Source: Plantago elongata (lineage: Eukaryota; Streptophyta; Magnoliopsida; Lamiales; Plantaginaceae). From it: 42,130 bases of DNA. The stretch lies in assembly GCA_036897095.1 (NCBI GenBank), contig JAYMSP010000753.1, forward strand, positions 1-42,130, written 5' to 3'. A model generated the notes under the pieces. It ran no database searches, was not told the DNA's origin, and saw nothing but the letters and a program-made list of their open reading frames with translations. Of this stretch, positions 10,922-23,291 are shown in pieces. Position 1 is the first letter of the stretch. Every line of letters begins with the position of its first letter. The position numbers were made by a program, and so were the translations under genes.

Positions 10922-11621
10922 TTGAATTCATATCGGTTTCTGTATGAGTTGAGTCTGGATTGGGTCTTATTGTATGTGTGTTTGGTTTTTGGTAGAGCGA
11001 GTTTTGGACGGGTGCAGGTGTACCCAACTCGGACCTGACATAAATAATTTGTCGGGTTTAACTGATTTGGGTTGGATCCTACCCAATTACAAGTTTAAAA
11101 TTATTATACAACTACAAAATTCGTATACAAAAACGTGTTTGACAAACTATATGGTAATTTTAAATTTACCACTTTATCAACCTTGAAGACTTAAATGTAT
11201 AGTTTATAATAAATTATTACTATCAACACATTATGTTAGCTCTTTTTTTAATTTTTATTTTTCTTTAAACGATTGACTTTTAATTAATCTTTTTATATAT
11301 ATTTTTATATTCTCTTTGAATAATAAATATGTTGTATCGAGATGTTTTTATACATGTTTCGTTATACCCGTCGAATTTCGACTGGCCATAAACTAGTTCC
11401 TATTGAACCAACACTTGCTGAAAGATGGAAGATTTCACGAATGAAAGTTGTGAAGATATATAAGTCGTCTGAAAAAGGGCATTATTGCTCGGAGAAGTAA
11501 TGTAGTAAATGTCGTAGGTAAATATATATGGTTATAGATATTTTATCCAACCGAATCTAATTATTGACATGACATTTGTAATTTAACTCTTTTTTTTCAC
11601 TTTTTTAATGCATCTTACTAG

Positions 11622-11837
11622 GACCTCGGTGATCCTACTTATCTCTGTGGATATTGTGGTGCACTTATGTGGATTGATGAGAAGATAAAAAATAATCCAT
11701 CGAGTAGTATTGAATTTGGACTTCGTTGTAGACGTGGTAAAATACATTTATCACGCCTTAGACAACTTGAAACCTTTATTTCTAGGTTAAATCATCTTCA
11801 AACATGTGATACATTCAACTTGGAAGCTCATTTTTAG
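11622..11837 (+). pseudogene. Helitron N-terminal exon fragment (zinc-binding GDP..C..CGA block)
   Basis: From GAC at 11622 to TAG at 11835-11837 the frame reads DLGDPTYLCGYCGALMWIDE, then IKNNPSS, IEFGLRCRRGKIHLSRL and so on. This matches the N-terminal block of plant Helitron helicase-like proteins ('GDP..vC..CGA.fW.eEr...........slCC..GkV.Lp.l'). It is preceded by a pyrimidine tract and an AG (ttttttttcac...ctag) that looks like a 3' splice site, so it was probably an internal exon. It is the more N-terminal part of the protein yet lies downstream of the fragments at 8180-9715, so it comes from a second or rearranged element. Confidence 0.75.
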
Positions 11838-11856
11838 TCGTAAGACACACTATATA

Positions 11857-12114
11857 GTACAAAACATATATTGTAAGACATGCACAATTCCAGCGGAGTA
11901 ATTCAACTAGGTGAGTGAACAAATTATGTAAAATAAGATATTATATTTCACATCAAATGTGTATAAATGATATATAATTTTCTATATGTACAAAACATAG
12001 ATTGTAAGACATGCACAATTCCAGCCGAGTAATTCAACTAGGTGAGTGAACAAATTATGTAAAATAAGATATTATATTTCACATCAGATGTGTATAAATG
12101 ATATATAATTTACT
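11857..12114. repeat. Near-perfect 141-bp tandem duplication
   Basis: The block starting 'gtacaaaacatatattgtaa' at 11857 restarts at 11998 and differs at only a few positions (tat/tag, gcgg/gccg, caaatg/cagatg). The second copy ends about 24 bp short of a full unit. The high identity compared with the surrounding decayed DNA implies a recent event. Confidence 0.9.
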
Positions 12115-12474
12115 ATTATAGATTCAAAAGCATCAATTTATCTAAATATGTTTATTAACAAGACTCGGGAACACTATCAAAGTCATTTCGGCCTATATTT
12201 TACTACATTGGTATTCCATTAATTTACCTTTAAGCGTGTCAGGTCTATCCAACTCGAATTTAATTCGATTCGAAATAGTGATGTCCATGTCCAAGTCTAG
12301 CATATACACAAATTCGTTTATACATTTGTAATAAGATCCGACCGCAACATTTTACAATTAAGTTAGTGAAGTTATATATTTATCCCGCCGAGAGGGGTTG
12401 GGGTGTATGTTTGTAAAATCAAAATTTAATGTGTGGTGTGGTGGTGGTAGTTGTTGGAAAATGGGAGGGGAGAT

Positions 12475-13600
12475 CTGCCAGATACTCTCTTGACGGGAAC
12501 TCATTTCGATCTTCACTCTACTTTCTTGATCCACAATAGACGGATATGTTTGGGGGGGGGGGGGGGGGGGGACAAAAACATCTTTGTGGGGGTAGTAGAA
12601 AATACTCTTTAGGCGGGAAATCTCTCTTCGATTTTCTCTCTATTTTCTTGATATACAATACGGGTTAAATGGGGGAAAAAATATTCGTATAAACATGTTT
12701 GTAATATAATATTTTTTGTGTGCGTGATGGGATGGGGTAACGACATACCACCGCGAGAGGTGTTGGGTATCAATACCATATATTGATTGTGTTGTAGACT
12801 TTCGTATTTTGTTCGCGTTTCAAGGATACAATATTTTAAAAACATGTATTTGTTACTAATTAACATATCAAGTATGGTAGGACTCGATATAAACACATGC
12901 ATTTTTATGAGTCATAATTTCACATTTTCTATAGTGAACATAAGAAAACTCAATGATATAGTATTGGATATTTTAGTGTAACTACTCAATGACATCACGA
13001 CAAATGTTGTATTTACTCTCTTATTTATTCAGTTAATTTATTTTATACCCCTTTCAACCTATTTTTAAAAGTAAATTAATTACTAGGGCATTCTCTCTTT
13101 GATCACCCCTCTATTTTTTGTCTCCGTAATGGGCCGGGTGTGATGAAAAAACAAAAGATTATAACATGTAAAATTATGTCTGTACAATAATGATTTGTGT
13201 GGCATCTATTTTATTGTATTGTGACATTTGTTCCATAAAATTAAAATAATAATTTGTGTGTGCGTGGTGATGTGATTACTACCACCACGGGGTGTTGGAA
13301 ACCAATCCTACAAATTGATTGTTTTGTATACCTTTTTTTTTTCGCATTTAAAGGATATAATATTTAAAAAATGTGTATTAGTTACTAATTGATAGGTCAA
13401 GTATGGTAGGACCCGATATAAAAACGTATTCGTCATGATGAGTTATAATTTTATATTTTCTATATTTAACATAAGAAAGACACAATGATTTATATTGTTG
13501 GATGGAGAATAACTACTCAACGATACCACGGTCAATGTTGTTAATTTACACGTAAGGTTGACTATCTTATTTTTCGATTAATTTATTTCATCCCCCTTTT
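12475..13600. repeat. Diverged ~540-bp direct repeats, two long units plus a partial unit
   Basis: 12720-13010 and 13259-13545 align in direct orientation with shared boxes in order: 'gtgcgtg.tg', 'ggtgttgg', 'attgattgt', 'ttgttactaatt', 'caagtatggtagga', 'cgatataaa', 'tataattt', 'acataagaaa' and 'taactactcaa'. Upstream of each unit there is a related 'ttctctctatttt.ttg' box (12620-12660, 13095-13130), and a third such box at 12500-12535 marks a partial unit. The function is unknown. It is probably a transposon-derived tandem repeat. Confidence 0.6.
12552..12571 (+). repeat. Run of 20 consecutive G
   Basis: An uninterrupted G20 homopolymer, preceded by T and followed by 'acaaaaaca'. It lies in the partial unit of the ~540-bp repeat. 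Its length may be affected by sequencing or assembly error. Confidence 0.9.
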
Positions 13601-15070
13601 ATTTATAATTAAGTAAAACAGGTCGTGATATCGCCACGCGTTAGTACTAGTAAATAGAATATATGGCACTTATTGTTGAACGGATATAATAAATTTGAAA
13701 GTAGACAGACATTGAGAATTAATTATCATCTTTGTATAGTTATTAGGGTACCTTACTAAATATTATAGGACGATATAGATATCATAAAAAAACTCAATAT
13801 ATCCCGGTTAATTCTTTAAGAGTACATGATTACAGAAAAAAATTATATTTCTCTACAAGTGTTTGACATGGTCTAAATAATGCGGTCTTTCCTATCGAGA
13901 GATATGTTCTCATTTCAATTTCATTTCACATAGAGTCGAAAATTTTAAGGATGGAACTTTAAAATTTTAGTGGGATTATGTGGGATTTCGCTATTCATAT
14001 ATTTTGAATTTTTTTTTACAATGTACTCGATAAATTTAGATAACAATTTGATCAAATACTAGTGCACATTGAGCATACCACAAGCTAACTTGTTTTATAT
14101 GTTTTATAATAGGTTAATCATACAACAATGTGGTTAGATAAATAAGTACGACAACAACATCTATCTCAATAATTAATTAAAGAAAGTTGTATCCTAAATC
14201 AATTTTTATTTTTGTGTAATATACAAAAATATTAATTATTTATTAATTTATTCATCATCATAAAATTTCAATTTAGATGTAAAATCAATTACAATCCCGT
14301 ACCAAAATAATATATGAAAACTCAAGAATTGTCCTATTTGATCAGGAATTTCGAAACCAGAAAGTTCAGGATAATTGTAATTGGGATCGGGATTTGAATA
14401 TTTTCAATATTTCATACCAAATCCCCACACGTACATAAAATGTGGGATAGGAGATCTTTTCCAGGTAACCATGTGACCTTAATCTCAACTTCACTTCATA
14501 CATGCATTTTCATAATTTTGACAGGAAGTGCAGAATCCACCTTAAAATTGTGCACCAGGTGCCTCAATATGCAAACAGCAAATGGTGTGTGACCTCGTCA
14601 GCAACTCGACATCCATATCCATCATTGACAATTCTCATCCAACTCCCAATTGAAGATTTGCATATAAACTCGGGCTAGAAGACTTCTCTTCCCCAAATAA
14701 TTCATTCAAACTTACATGAACTCCAGTTTCACCTTCACATTGAAAGAAATGAATAAAAGACCGAACACACCTTTCATTTCCAAGAAGACAAGAAAACTGA
14801 ACGTGGAGAACAGGAGACTTCTCAGAGAGCCAGGTGAAAGATAGACCATTTAAAGGCCAAATTACTGAAATTAGTTACATGTGTTTCTATTGAAGATTCC
14901 CCAGGTCAAACATCCACGTTTGAACCTCTTGAATCTAATTCAACCAGGGTGAAGCATCAATACACATGAACTATTATTGCAGACACCCTAGAACCAGTGA
15001 AGCTGAGATAAAATCAAAGGCACAACAAAAAGTGTACCTGTTCATAGAGTGTATTGGACTATGAAGCAAA
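13600..15070. other. Intergenic stretch downstream of the Ac45-like gene, nothing recognised
   Basis: No gene, repeat pair or transposon domain was recognised. The part from about 14500 is less AT-rich and may include alternative 3' transcribed sequence of the minus-strand gene ending at 15311, but no open frame there has protein-family character. Confidence 0.4.
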
Positions 15071-15097
15071 ATATATTGATCTCATCGGCCAGAGAAA

Positions 15098-15103
15098 TTT
15101 ATT
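15098..15103 (-). terminator. Putative poly(A) signal AATAAA of the Ac45-like gene
   Basis: TTTATT on the plus strand is AATAAA on the minus strand, about 208 bp beyond the stop codon of the gene whose CDS ends at 15311. It is a plausible near-upstream element. Plant poly(A) signals are loose, so the call is modest. Confidence 0.45.
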
Positions 15104-15190
15104 GGAATATACACTCGTTCTATTCAGTCAATATCAGACCCTAGTGCAAGCTTATACTAAGCAGAATTTTACTCGTTTACACAAAAACTT

Positions 15191-15204
15191 GGGGGGGGGG
15201 GGGG
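15191..15204 (+). repeat. Run of 14 consecutive G
   Basis: A G14 homopolymer in the probable 3' untranslated region of the minus-strand gene (C14 in its transcript). Confidence 0.85.
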
Positions 15205-15310
15205 TGATAGTGACAAGAATACAGCTGGTATATATTGAACAACAGGTACATAATAAAGAACCAGCATAACCAACAGTGGAATGAATATAAGTCATGTTTC
15301 AGGGAACGGA

Positions 15311-18300
15311 TCAAGAATCTTGTGGAGTCTCAAATCTTGTTGGGGTATCAATTCCAGCCATGCAGCAAAGCCCAGAGATCAGTATCACAAGTAAAACAAT
15401 TCCCTGAAAGATTTGGAATATTCTCAGAAAATTCAGTGAATATGTTGGGAGTAGTAAGCTAATTGAAATAGATATGGTTTGCCTGCAAACTTGCAGTCAA
15501 GATCTAAATGTATCCGAAGGTTATATAGAAGTAGAAAATGTTGATCTAACTCACCACAAAAATTCCCTCCAGAAGAGATGACTTAATTTGGCAGACTCCA
15601 TCACAGGCTGTTGAGTTAAGTGATCCATTTCCAACAGTTCCTTCAGCAAGAAATCGTTCCAGTCCCCTTTGCGACGGGTATTTAATATGTCTAGCCGGAT
15701 CTGAGATGTAGAGAAAGGAGTATTTTGAACCCAACTCCTCTACGAAGTTGAGTAGTTGAGAAAGAATGCCTCCTGCAAATTTATTTAAGTTACCAAGTCA
15801 AACTCCCAGGTTTAGAGAGAATATATAAAGTTTATGTAACAAAAGAAGTACTCCACCATCCAAAAGATATATGCAGTCACAGCTATGAAACATGGACTAA
15901 AAAATGCTACAAAAAATTGACGTTCAATTTTACATCAAACTTCCTAATATACCATCAGTCATCATACGGAGTACTAACTTAAAACTACATAAAAACTTGC
16001 ATTAGTTGAGACTTGTTAAATAAAGTAGGGCATTTAGTAAAGTAGTTTAATGTGCCTGATAATCTAAACAATCTTATAATATGGGACAGACAAAGATGGA
16101 AACCAAGTCCATTAAAAGGAAGGAGTATTTCTAGTAAAAAGAGAAGGAATTTTCCAAATCCTTCGTAGCATAATTTTCATCAGCATACCTTCGGAATGTG
16201 GTTGATCAGAGCCTTGCATTGAGCTCAGACCCCCATGACAAACCACAATAAGATTTGTATGACCGATTGAATCTGCTTCCATCCTCGAGTTCATGTAGTT
16301 CTGCAAAAAACAAGCTAATATACATCATTTAAAATTCAGATATAATGTATTATAAATCAGCTCAATGGAACATCTATCATAGATGGTAGTAAATAAGTAT
16401 TACCTGAACTGACTGATAATCTTGTAGTTTAACGAAATTTCCAGTGTCTACCAAACAGGACCCCATAACAGCCATATTATTAATCACCGGAGAATCCTGA
16501 CAGCTATTGGCGAACTCCGAAATCAGAGAACTCTCAATGGACTCCTTATCCTCTTCAGCGGCGACATAGGGAAAGGCCAAAGAGAAGCTGGAGTTTGAAA
16601 GAGAGTCCTGCCAATGGAAAATACACTTTGATTAAGATATATTAAATGTAAATATTCTGGTGAACGACTGGAGACATGATCAAATGTCAAAGAACCCATA
16701 CAAGTACAAAGAATTTCAACCTTAAGCAAGCCTACAAGAGCTGGATCTGCCTTTGTTGGCCTGGAAATGTCCACCGACTGTAGCTGCGCACAGAAAGACA
16801 TAATTCAATCACCAGAATAATCAAGGATGTTGAATGTCGAAGAATTAACAAAAACAAAATCACTGTTCTAAATCAACTTGCCGCTTTCTAAATGTTGCAC
16901 ATAATATTTTGAAAGATGCAACATTTAGTAGAATAAATCCCACGCAACTCACAATCTGATTTCTGGAAGTTCACAAAACAACTACATCGTCACTACAATA
17001 AAATGCTAAGTGAGTGAAAACAAAACTTCCAGGGTTTTCAATCACAATCCTCGAAGAAATGGATTTAAACAGCATGAAAGTCACTGATCTCATTCAGCAC
17101 CCCTTTCAGTTATGCATGCAGTACGACAAGAATTTACTTTCACACTGTACTTTCAGAAGCCGAACCATATTCCTTGTGTTGAAGTGTGTGTTCTGAAGAC
17201 GATATATGCAATTTTTTGGGAAGGAGCGGCATAAAAAAGATCATTTCTGGACACTGTATTATGCGTACCTCATTCCCAATGAAAACAAAAGCAAAATTCT
17301 GAGATTGCTGAGCTTTCCCTTCTGAGCACTGAATACAGGAACCCAAGACAATATCACTTTAGTTGAAAGCACCATTGATATTAGATAACCAAGTTATAAT
17401 ATATTTATTATTCATATTTATATGTGCCAACAATATTCTGATGTCATCATGCTACAATTTATTTAACTGACTTGCACAATACCAGGTAATTTGACCATCC
17501 TCCTTCCGTCAACACGGACTTGGCTAACTCACTTGGAGAAAGAGTTCTGTAGTCAATCATTTCTTTCAATCTGCCACACAAGTATGAATGAAAATTAAAA
17601 GTTAGTATAAATTTTGTCCATGAGTAAGTAATCACCTATATAATACACGGAGTTACTGTTGAAGTTACCTATGATGCATTTACTTAATCATACTTGAAAC
17701 AAATTTGGTTATAGATCAAATATGAAGAAACTAAAGGACAATATTATACAAATGGTACAAAAGAGAGGCCTGAAAGCGTAAATTTACTTGCTAAAGAGGG
17801 ATGGAACTGTACATAAAGTTCTTGCATAATAACAAGTGAAAAGATTCTAAAGCAGTTCATCATAGCCGTCGAACTTTATTATTTAAAAATAACCTTCACT
17901 CGGTTCGGCAGAAGACCAATCAGTTTTAACAGGATATGCTCCATGCCTACATAATACATGGATTTAATGACGAGACTTTCAGACAGGACAGGGATAACGA
18001 ACATCTAGACCTAAGTTTATATATCGAAACGGGTATCTACAATTTTGGACGGCAATTGTGAACTTTGAGCTAAATTGAGACATGAAACCTGTTCTGCATG
18101 TTCAAGAAAGTTTTTATACTCAAACAATGGAACTTATTGCACTAAATGTCACTTCCCTACAGGCTTATAAACTCATGCTACTCAAGAGAATACACACTCA
18201 GATCATCAACCTAAATAACCTTGAAGATAATGGAAAAGTAACGAACAACGTCAAGATTGTCAGCCTCTCAGACCTCACAGAAACTTAAACTACATTATGT

Positions 18301-19909
18301 ATACCTGGGATCTACATTGAGAAGAACACTAGATATATTTAGCTAACTCAAGGTGGCACCAGAAAAAAATGGAAGATATCTAGAAGCATCCATATTATCT
18401 TAAAAATCCAAAAGACAGAAACAGACCAGACCCCTCTTAATTCAGCTTGGCGTTTGACATAAATATAAAAGATACTAGTAATTAGTTAAAGTGTGCAGCA
18501 ACTGCCACATACCAAATGTTGTAGGCAGGAGGAATAACTGGTTCGGTGGGTAAACATAACAGAGATTCTATTGGATTCAGCTTGGTATTCATAAAAAAAA
18601 TAAAAAAAATAAAAAAAATAAAAATAAAAATAGTGCCTAAATTATGCAGCCCCTGCTAAAATACATGTGATATTAGGCAGGAGGCAATTCCGGTTCTGCA
18701 TGTAAAGGGTAACAAACATCCTAGCAAAATTAGTATATGAAATTATTTTCTGCATCTACGTCCCTGGAAAAATTTCACAAGGTATATGAAGTATTACTCC
18801 AAGGCCAGGCAAGTCTAATTTTTGCCTAACAAACCAAGTCTGCAAAATTCAGAGTACGGTGCAATTCTAAACGGCACAGACTCTATGAATATAAGCTCAA
18901 ATACACTGGGTAGGCTCAATACGAGCATTGGATTAAAGTTAACAGTTCCTGCCCTAGATTGTGTAAACAAGATTCTTATGCTTACACGGCTTCTTTTTTT
19001 TTCTTTCAAAAGTTGACTAGCTGCACTCTAATTCCCCAAAAAACAATTTCCTATCAATGATCATCATCAACTTATATGGAGTTAACATTTAATTGTACAG
19101 CTATAGTTCACCTCACATGGTCTTCAAATTTATCTTCACTTATTCTTCAGAAAGAAAAAGCGAGGAAAGAAAAGGGAGATATCTTTTGTTTCTAATAGAG
19201 TTTGAACTCTACCCATCACAGAACCTAGTAACATATGTCTACTCTGTCACCACAGGAAGTTTTGCTATTATAATACTGTAATAGACAAACATAAAGACCT
19301 AATACTAGCATATTCCTCCTGAAAGAATCATCAAGTAAAAAGGGAAGAACTATAAGAGAATATTCCTTTATATTTGAGATTGGATTTGAAAGAGCTGAAA
19401 TTAGCATACTTCCCGGGGGAAATTCTGGACTAGCTAAAAATGATCATTTCAAGGCGAACTTCATTAGAAGTAGATGTAATAGCATTCTAAAGCAAAGCAT
19501 CCTAGATACTTTCCTCACCTACTAACTTGCTACCTCTTATCCAATGAAAAACAACATCCATATCCCTCATATACTTATCCAGAGTGAGTAGAGCCTCTTC
19601 GACTGCCCAATGAAACCTTTGGACCTTTCATCACCATTACAACCTTTATTAAAGGACAACACTAGTGCTTCATCCTATTAACTAGAAACACAAATTGCAA
19701 AAGATATACGATGTAACTTGTAAGCATTTTTGTCTGTACATAATAAACTAAACTAAATTTAACAGTAGTGACTATATAATCAATGTGTAAGTGAGCAATT
19801 ACCCATCGTGATGCGGCGACCACATGAAGGCGGGCGAAGTGAGCTGTGAACCAAGCACCAGCGAGACCTGAGCCGCGAAAAGTAGCAGAAGCGCTATTGC
19901 AGATCCCAT
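15311..19909 (-). CDS. Ac45/VOA1 (V-ATPase accessory S1)-like type I membrane protein, 314 aa, 8 exons
   Basis: Exons in coding order: 19909-19803, 17570-17483, 17328-17269, 16783-16721, 16607-16404, 16300-16189, 15772-15555, 15403-15311. Every junction is GT-AG and the frame closes (945 bp including TGA). Residues 1-20 are a signal peptide (MGSAIALLLLFAAQVSLVLG). The luminal part has FAFVFIGNEL near 78-86, LAFPYVAAEED near 116-126 and possible N-glycosylation sites at NSS (111) and the NGS/NST cluster before the membrane. A single membrane segment (about 281-301, GIVLLVILISGLCC) is followed by a short cytosolic tail with IDTPTRFETPQDS, resembling the 'T.dRFd.P' tail of Ac45/VOA1. Known role of that family: assembly and trafficking of the V-ATPase proton pump in the secretory pathway. 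That the plant protein does the same is inference. The 2.2-kb first intron holds a tandem duplication. Confidence 0.88.
18441..18722. repeat. Diverged tandem duplication in intron 1 of the Ac45-like gene
   Basis: 18441-18575 and 18576-18722 share 'ttcagcttgg', 'gcagc..ctgc', 'ggcaggagg', 'ggttc' and 'taaca' boxes in the same order. The second copy carries an inserted (A7T)n-like tract at about 18590-18632. It is a non-coding intronic repeat. Confidence 0.5.
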
Positions 19910-19964
19910 TCTGAGATACTTGGAGTGAGATTACAACCACAGAGCTTCGAATCTAATCAAAAAC

Positions 19965-20109
19965 CTGTACAGCTGCTATAAATCATAAATGAGGTTTGCG
20001 AATTTAACGAACAATGGCCAGTTCAGAGGTAGCTAATCAATAATCAATAGATCACGAAATCAATTGACCGGTTTTTTGGAAGATGTGAAAGCTGAAGGTC
20101 GATTCTCAC
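19965..20109 (-). other. Putative 5'-UTR intron of the Ac45-like gene
   Basis: On the minus strand a good donor (CTACAG|GTGAGAATC, exon end at 20110) and an acceptor (GCTGTACAG|GTTTTTG, exon start at 19964) lie upstream of the start codon at 19909. A nearby AG (TTATAGCAG) is an alternative acceptor. There is no ATG-initiated frame that would change the protein start. The inferred leader exon extends to around 20200. Confidence 0.45.
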
Positions 20110-20279
20110 CTGTAGAGGAGAATGAAATCCAAGGGCAAGATGAACAAGGCAACTAGTGCACTTCAATTTTGCACCAAAGTTTTGCCCAAACTGTGTGATT
20201 GATTGGGGTACGAAGAAATAGATAGAAGGTCTCTAGATATCAGAGATCTGATTTTAATATGTTCGGGCCACAGATGTTA

Positions 20280-22320
20280 ATTTTTCTTATTTTTATTTTC
20301 TTTTTCTAAAAAGAAATGTTGTTTACTAATTTTTTGTTCCAGTGATACACCGACTCTGACGCGTAAATTAAATATTATTAATATATTACTCATTTATGCA
20401 ATTGGAATCATGTCAATTTAAGAATTTGATGTCAAATAAAAATCGTAATAACATTTAAATTCAATCTCTTAATCTAGTTGTTTCAATTTTAGTTATTTAT
20501 TTTATTACTAAGGATTATATCTCCTATTTTCTTCAATATCTTCCATATTATATGCACAAAGTCTCGTACACTATTTAATATATTTCATACTTTATTATCA
20601 TATCTTCTACGTTTTTTTAAAAATTCATTTTCGATTCAGCAGACATTTAAAATCGGTACGGAAGAAATATTTATTACCAGAACTTAACTATCTATCTAAA
20701 ACGATTAAAATAGATGTGACGAAGATCATATGATCAACAAATTAAACATGTAATTATTATGATACTAATTAAATTACTAATCAAATCATATTGCAATCCA
20801 TGCAATGGTAAGTCGCACCTCATCTAGGCCTTATAACTCAATTTCGTATATAATTCACATCATTCGTTACCAGTGTTTCCCATATAGTGAAGGCCGTGCA
20901 ACAATATTTATATTATACCCTCACTCCCTTGCTCAAATTCTTACTTCCTTTTATGATCGGTTTCAATATAGTGACATTCCACACTTATTCATATTTGTAT
21001 TCAATACCCCCTTATACTTTATTTACTCTTTCACACACTTTTATCCACTTTATTCATAATAAATTATTTGTTTAACATAATCTTACAACCAACTTGTAAA
21101 ACTACGGTGAATTAAACTTGGAAGTATATAATCTCTGCAATTGGCCTACAAACCTACGAGGTTGCTTCAAAACTTCATTAACATCCTTGAAGACAAATCA
21201 GTGGTCATACATAGAAGTTTAAGTACTCCACATTACAACTCATGCCATAAAGGTTTAAATTAAAAGAAAGTTCCAGCCTTATTTCATACCGTGCATGTAT
21301 AATAATTGTACATGTACATGGGCTATCTTTGAACGGTGCGTGCACGCGCGCGTATCACCAAGTAACTACCTGGCCTATACCCTATAATAATAATATCTCT
21401 TAATATATGAAATTATAGATAGATGGATATGTGTTATGTTAGATAGATAGTTAAGTTGTGGTTTCATATGATAGTCATCAATATTATTGAAAAAACAAAT
21501 TGAACAAAAATATACTATAAAAGATGATGTAGTTTGCTAATAAAAAAATTTTATTGAATATTTTTGTAATAAGATATAAAAGTAATTCATGAGCATATTA
21601 GACTAAAAGATTGTTTAATATTCTAAGTATAACTTTTTTAATTTGGAAGAAGTTATTATGTAAGTGGTTTGATTTTCTAATGTTATGACATCATAAATAT
21701 TGTGCTCCACAACTTTAGTCACACACACTAAATTATGAAGTGACAGTTAATGAGATTGAGTACTTGATTGCCATGACTTCAGGAATCAGGACTTCATAAG
21801 CCATAACCGCATGGCTCTGACGTTGATAAAAAAGTGTGAGGAATTAAATTAATTTGTTCATATTTTGTAAGTGGTTAAATTCAAATAATGAAGCAAGGGT
21901 AAAATAGGAAAATAATAATTTGGTCCGCTAACTAACTTGAGTGTCTTTCTTTTCATAATAGTAATAGATGTTCAAAACGGATCAAGCCTGTCCGACTTGC
22001 TTTAAACATAAAAATAATTAAATAAAATTAACCCTTCACATGTTATTTGAGGTGTTTGAAATAAAAGTGAACGTAACAAAAATAAAGAATATTTAACGCG
22101 ATTTCTAGTGTGATTGTGTGTAATTCTTGTTATTGCTCCAGTTAGATATATAGTGATATATTTAAAAAGATACAAATGAATTTGGTCTTTTATGATTATA
22201 AATATTCATAATCAATTTTTTTGTATGTAAAAAGTATTGTACAAGTTCATTTGCTACACTATGCTTTTAATAAGTATGTCATAAGCAATTAGAAACAAAA
22301 TAAACAACTAGAATGTCAGT
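20280..22320. other. AT-rich intergenic stretch, nothing recognised
   Basis: Contains a short GC alternating patch (tgcacgcgcgcg near 21342) and GATA-rich microsatellite text near 21417-21450. No gene, RNA or transposon protein fragment was recognised on either strand. Confidence 0.5.
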
Positions 22321-22326
22321 TTTATT
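22321..22326 (-). terminator. Putative poly(A) signal AATAAA of the SAM-domain gene
   Basis: TTTATT on the plus strand, read AATAAA on the minus strand, about 135 bp beyond the stop codon at 22461-22463. Confidence 0.45.
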
Positions 22327-22460
22327 GAACAAACGAGATAGAGGAACATAAAATAACCATAAGCTAGACTTGCACCTAAAAAAGGTAAAATAAAATGCTT
22401 CAAAAGGTAGTAGGAGCGGTAGACTTGCACCATGTTGATCCATCAAGCACGATTGATTAG

Positions 22461-23291
22461 TCACATGCCACCATGGAGCTTTTGGATAGAGTTATACAAT
22501 TTTCTCCGCGCTCCAACACAAGAGATCCCCATATCCTTAAGATCTTCATAGGTAAGAAGTGGCAAAACATATTTGTCAACCTCGTGCATCTTAAAATTGG
22601 GAACATATTTGTCCATCCCCAAATTTTTCAACCAATCTTCAACGGTGACTTTCAGTACATGTCCACCCGCATCTACATCATTCGGCTGGGTGTTTCTCCT
22701 TACTGGTTTACCAGCAGTATCATCATCACCATAAGTATTATATTGTTCTCCAATACATCCAGTACCCCTAATCCTCTTCCTCGACAACAAATTAGCATCT
22801 TCTTGATATGAATCATCACATGCCCTCACATTTGTACTCACATTTGTAGGATTATGCCCTTTTTTCACTTTGTGCTCAATTCGGCGGGTGGAGGATTCTC
22901 CCATAACCTTTGATGCTTCCCTTGCTTCCTTAATATAGTTTGCTTTGGAAATAAACATATCATTAGAATCATCATCAACATCAATTATATTTAAGACCTT
23001 TTGTTGTTTTTTGTTAGCGCCCTTACCTTTGCAAAACTGTTTTTCCTCAAAACCACCCAACATGAAAGGATTTACATAATTGTTTGCACGAAACGTGCTC
23101 TGCTTTGACACACGCTTCGTTCGACCATTTGTGTGACTTTCATATATCAAAACACCTTTGTTGTTGTTGGTGTTGGTGTTGGTAGTGGTGGTGTCGTTGT
23201 CAACATCGTTGGTGGTAGTGGTGTTATCTGCTTTGTTATTGGTGGTGTTGTTGTTGTTGTCATCGTCGTTGATATTGATATTGTTGTTCAT
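22461..23291 (-). CDS. SAM-domain protein with Asn/Thr/Asp-rich N-terminus, 276 aa
   Basis: A single uninterrupted frame from ATG (23291-23289) to TGA (22463-22461). Residues 1-46 are low complexity, made of Asn, Thr and Asp runs encoded by a GTT/GGT-type microsatellite on the plus strand. The middle is hydrophilic, with basic patches that could be nuclear signals (GRTKRVSK near 56, SRKRIRG near 171). The C-terminal 61 residues (216-276) form a sterile alpha motif domain: TVEDWLKNLGMDKYV, LLTYEDLKDMGI, GARRKLYNSIQKL. SAM domains mediate protein-protein association or RNA binding. Arabidopsis has small SAM-only proteins of similar layout and unknown function. A TATA box at 23388-23395 sits about 100 bp upstream, which supports this start. 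Confidence 0.85.
   Translation of the reverse strand: MNNNININDDDNNNNTTNNKADNTTTTNDVDNDTTTTNTNTNNNKGVLIYESHTNGRTKRVSKQSTFRANNYVNPFMLGGFEEKQFCKGKGANKKQQKVLNIIDVDDDSNDMFISKANYIKEAREASKVMGESSTRRIEHKVKKGHNPTNVSTNVRACDDSYQEDANLLSRKRIRGTGCIGEQYNTYGDDDTAGKPVRRNTQPNDVDAGGHVLKVTVEDWLKNLGMDKYVPNFKMHEVDKYVLPLLTYEDLKDMGISCVGARRKLYNSIQKLHGGM

Noticed and set aside
14500-14920. Extra coding exons of the minus-strand gene
   Set aside because: The Ac45-like frame ends naturally at TGA 15311-15313 after the expected tail. The minus-strand translation of this region has no family-like sequence and frequent stops.
15054-15462. Plus-strand open frames over the 3' end of the Ac45-like gene
   Set aside because: They run antisense to exon 8 and the 3' UTR, and one passes through the G14 run. 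No motifs.
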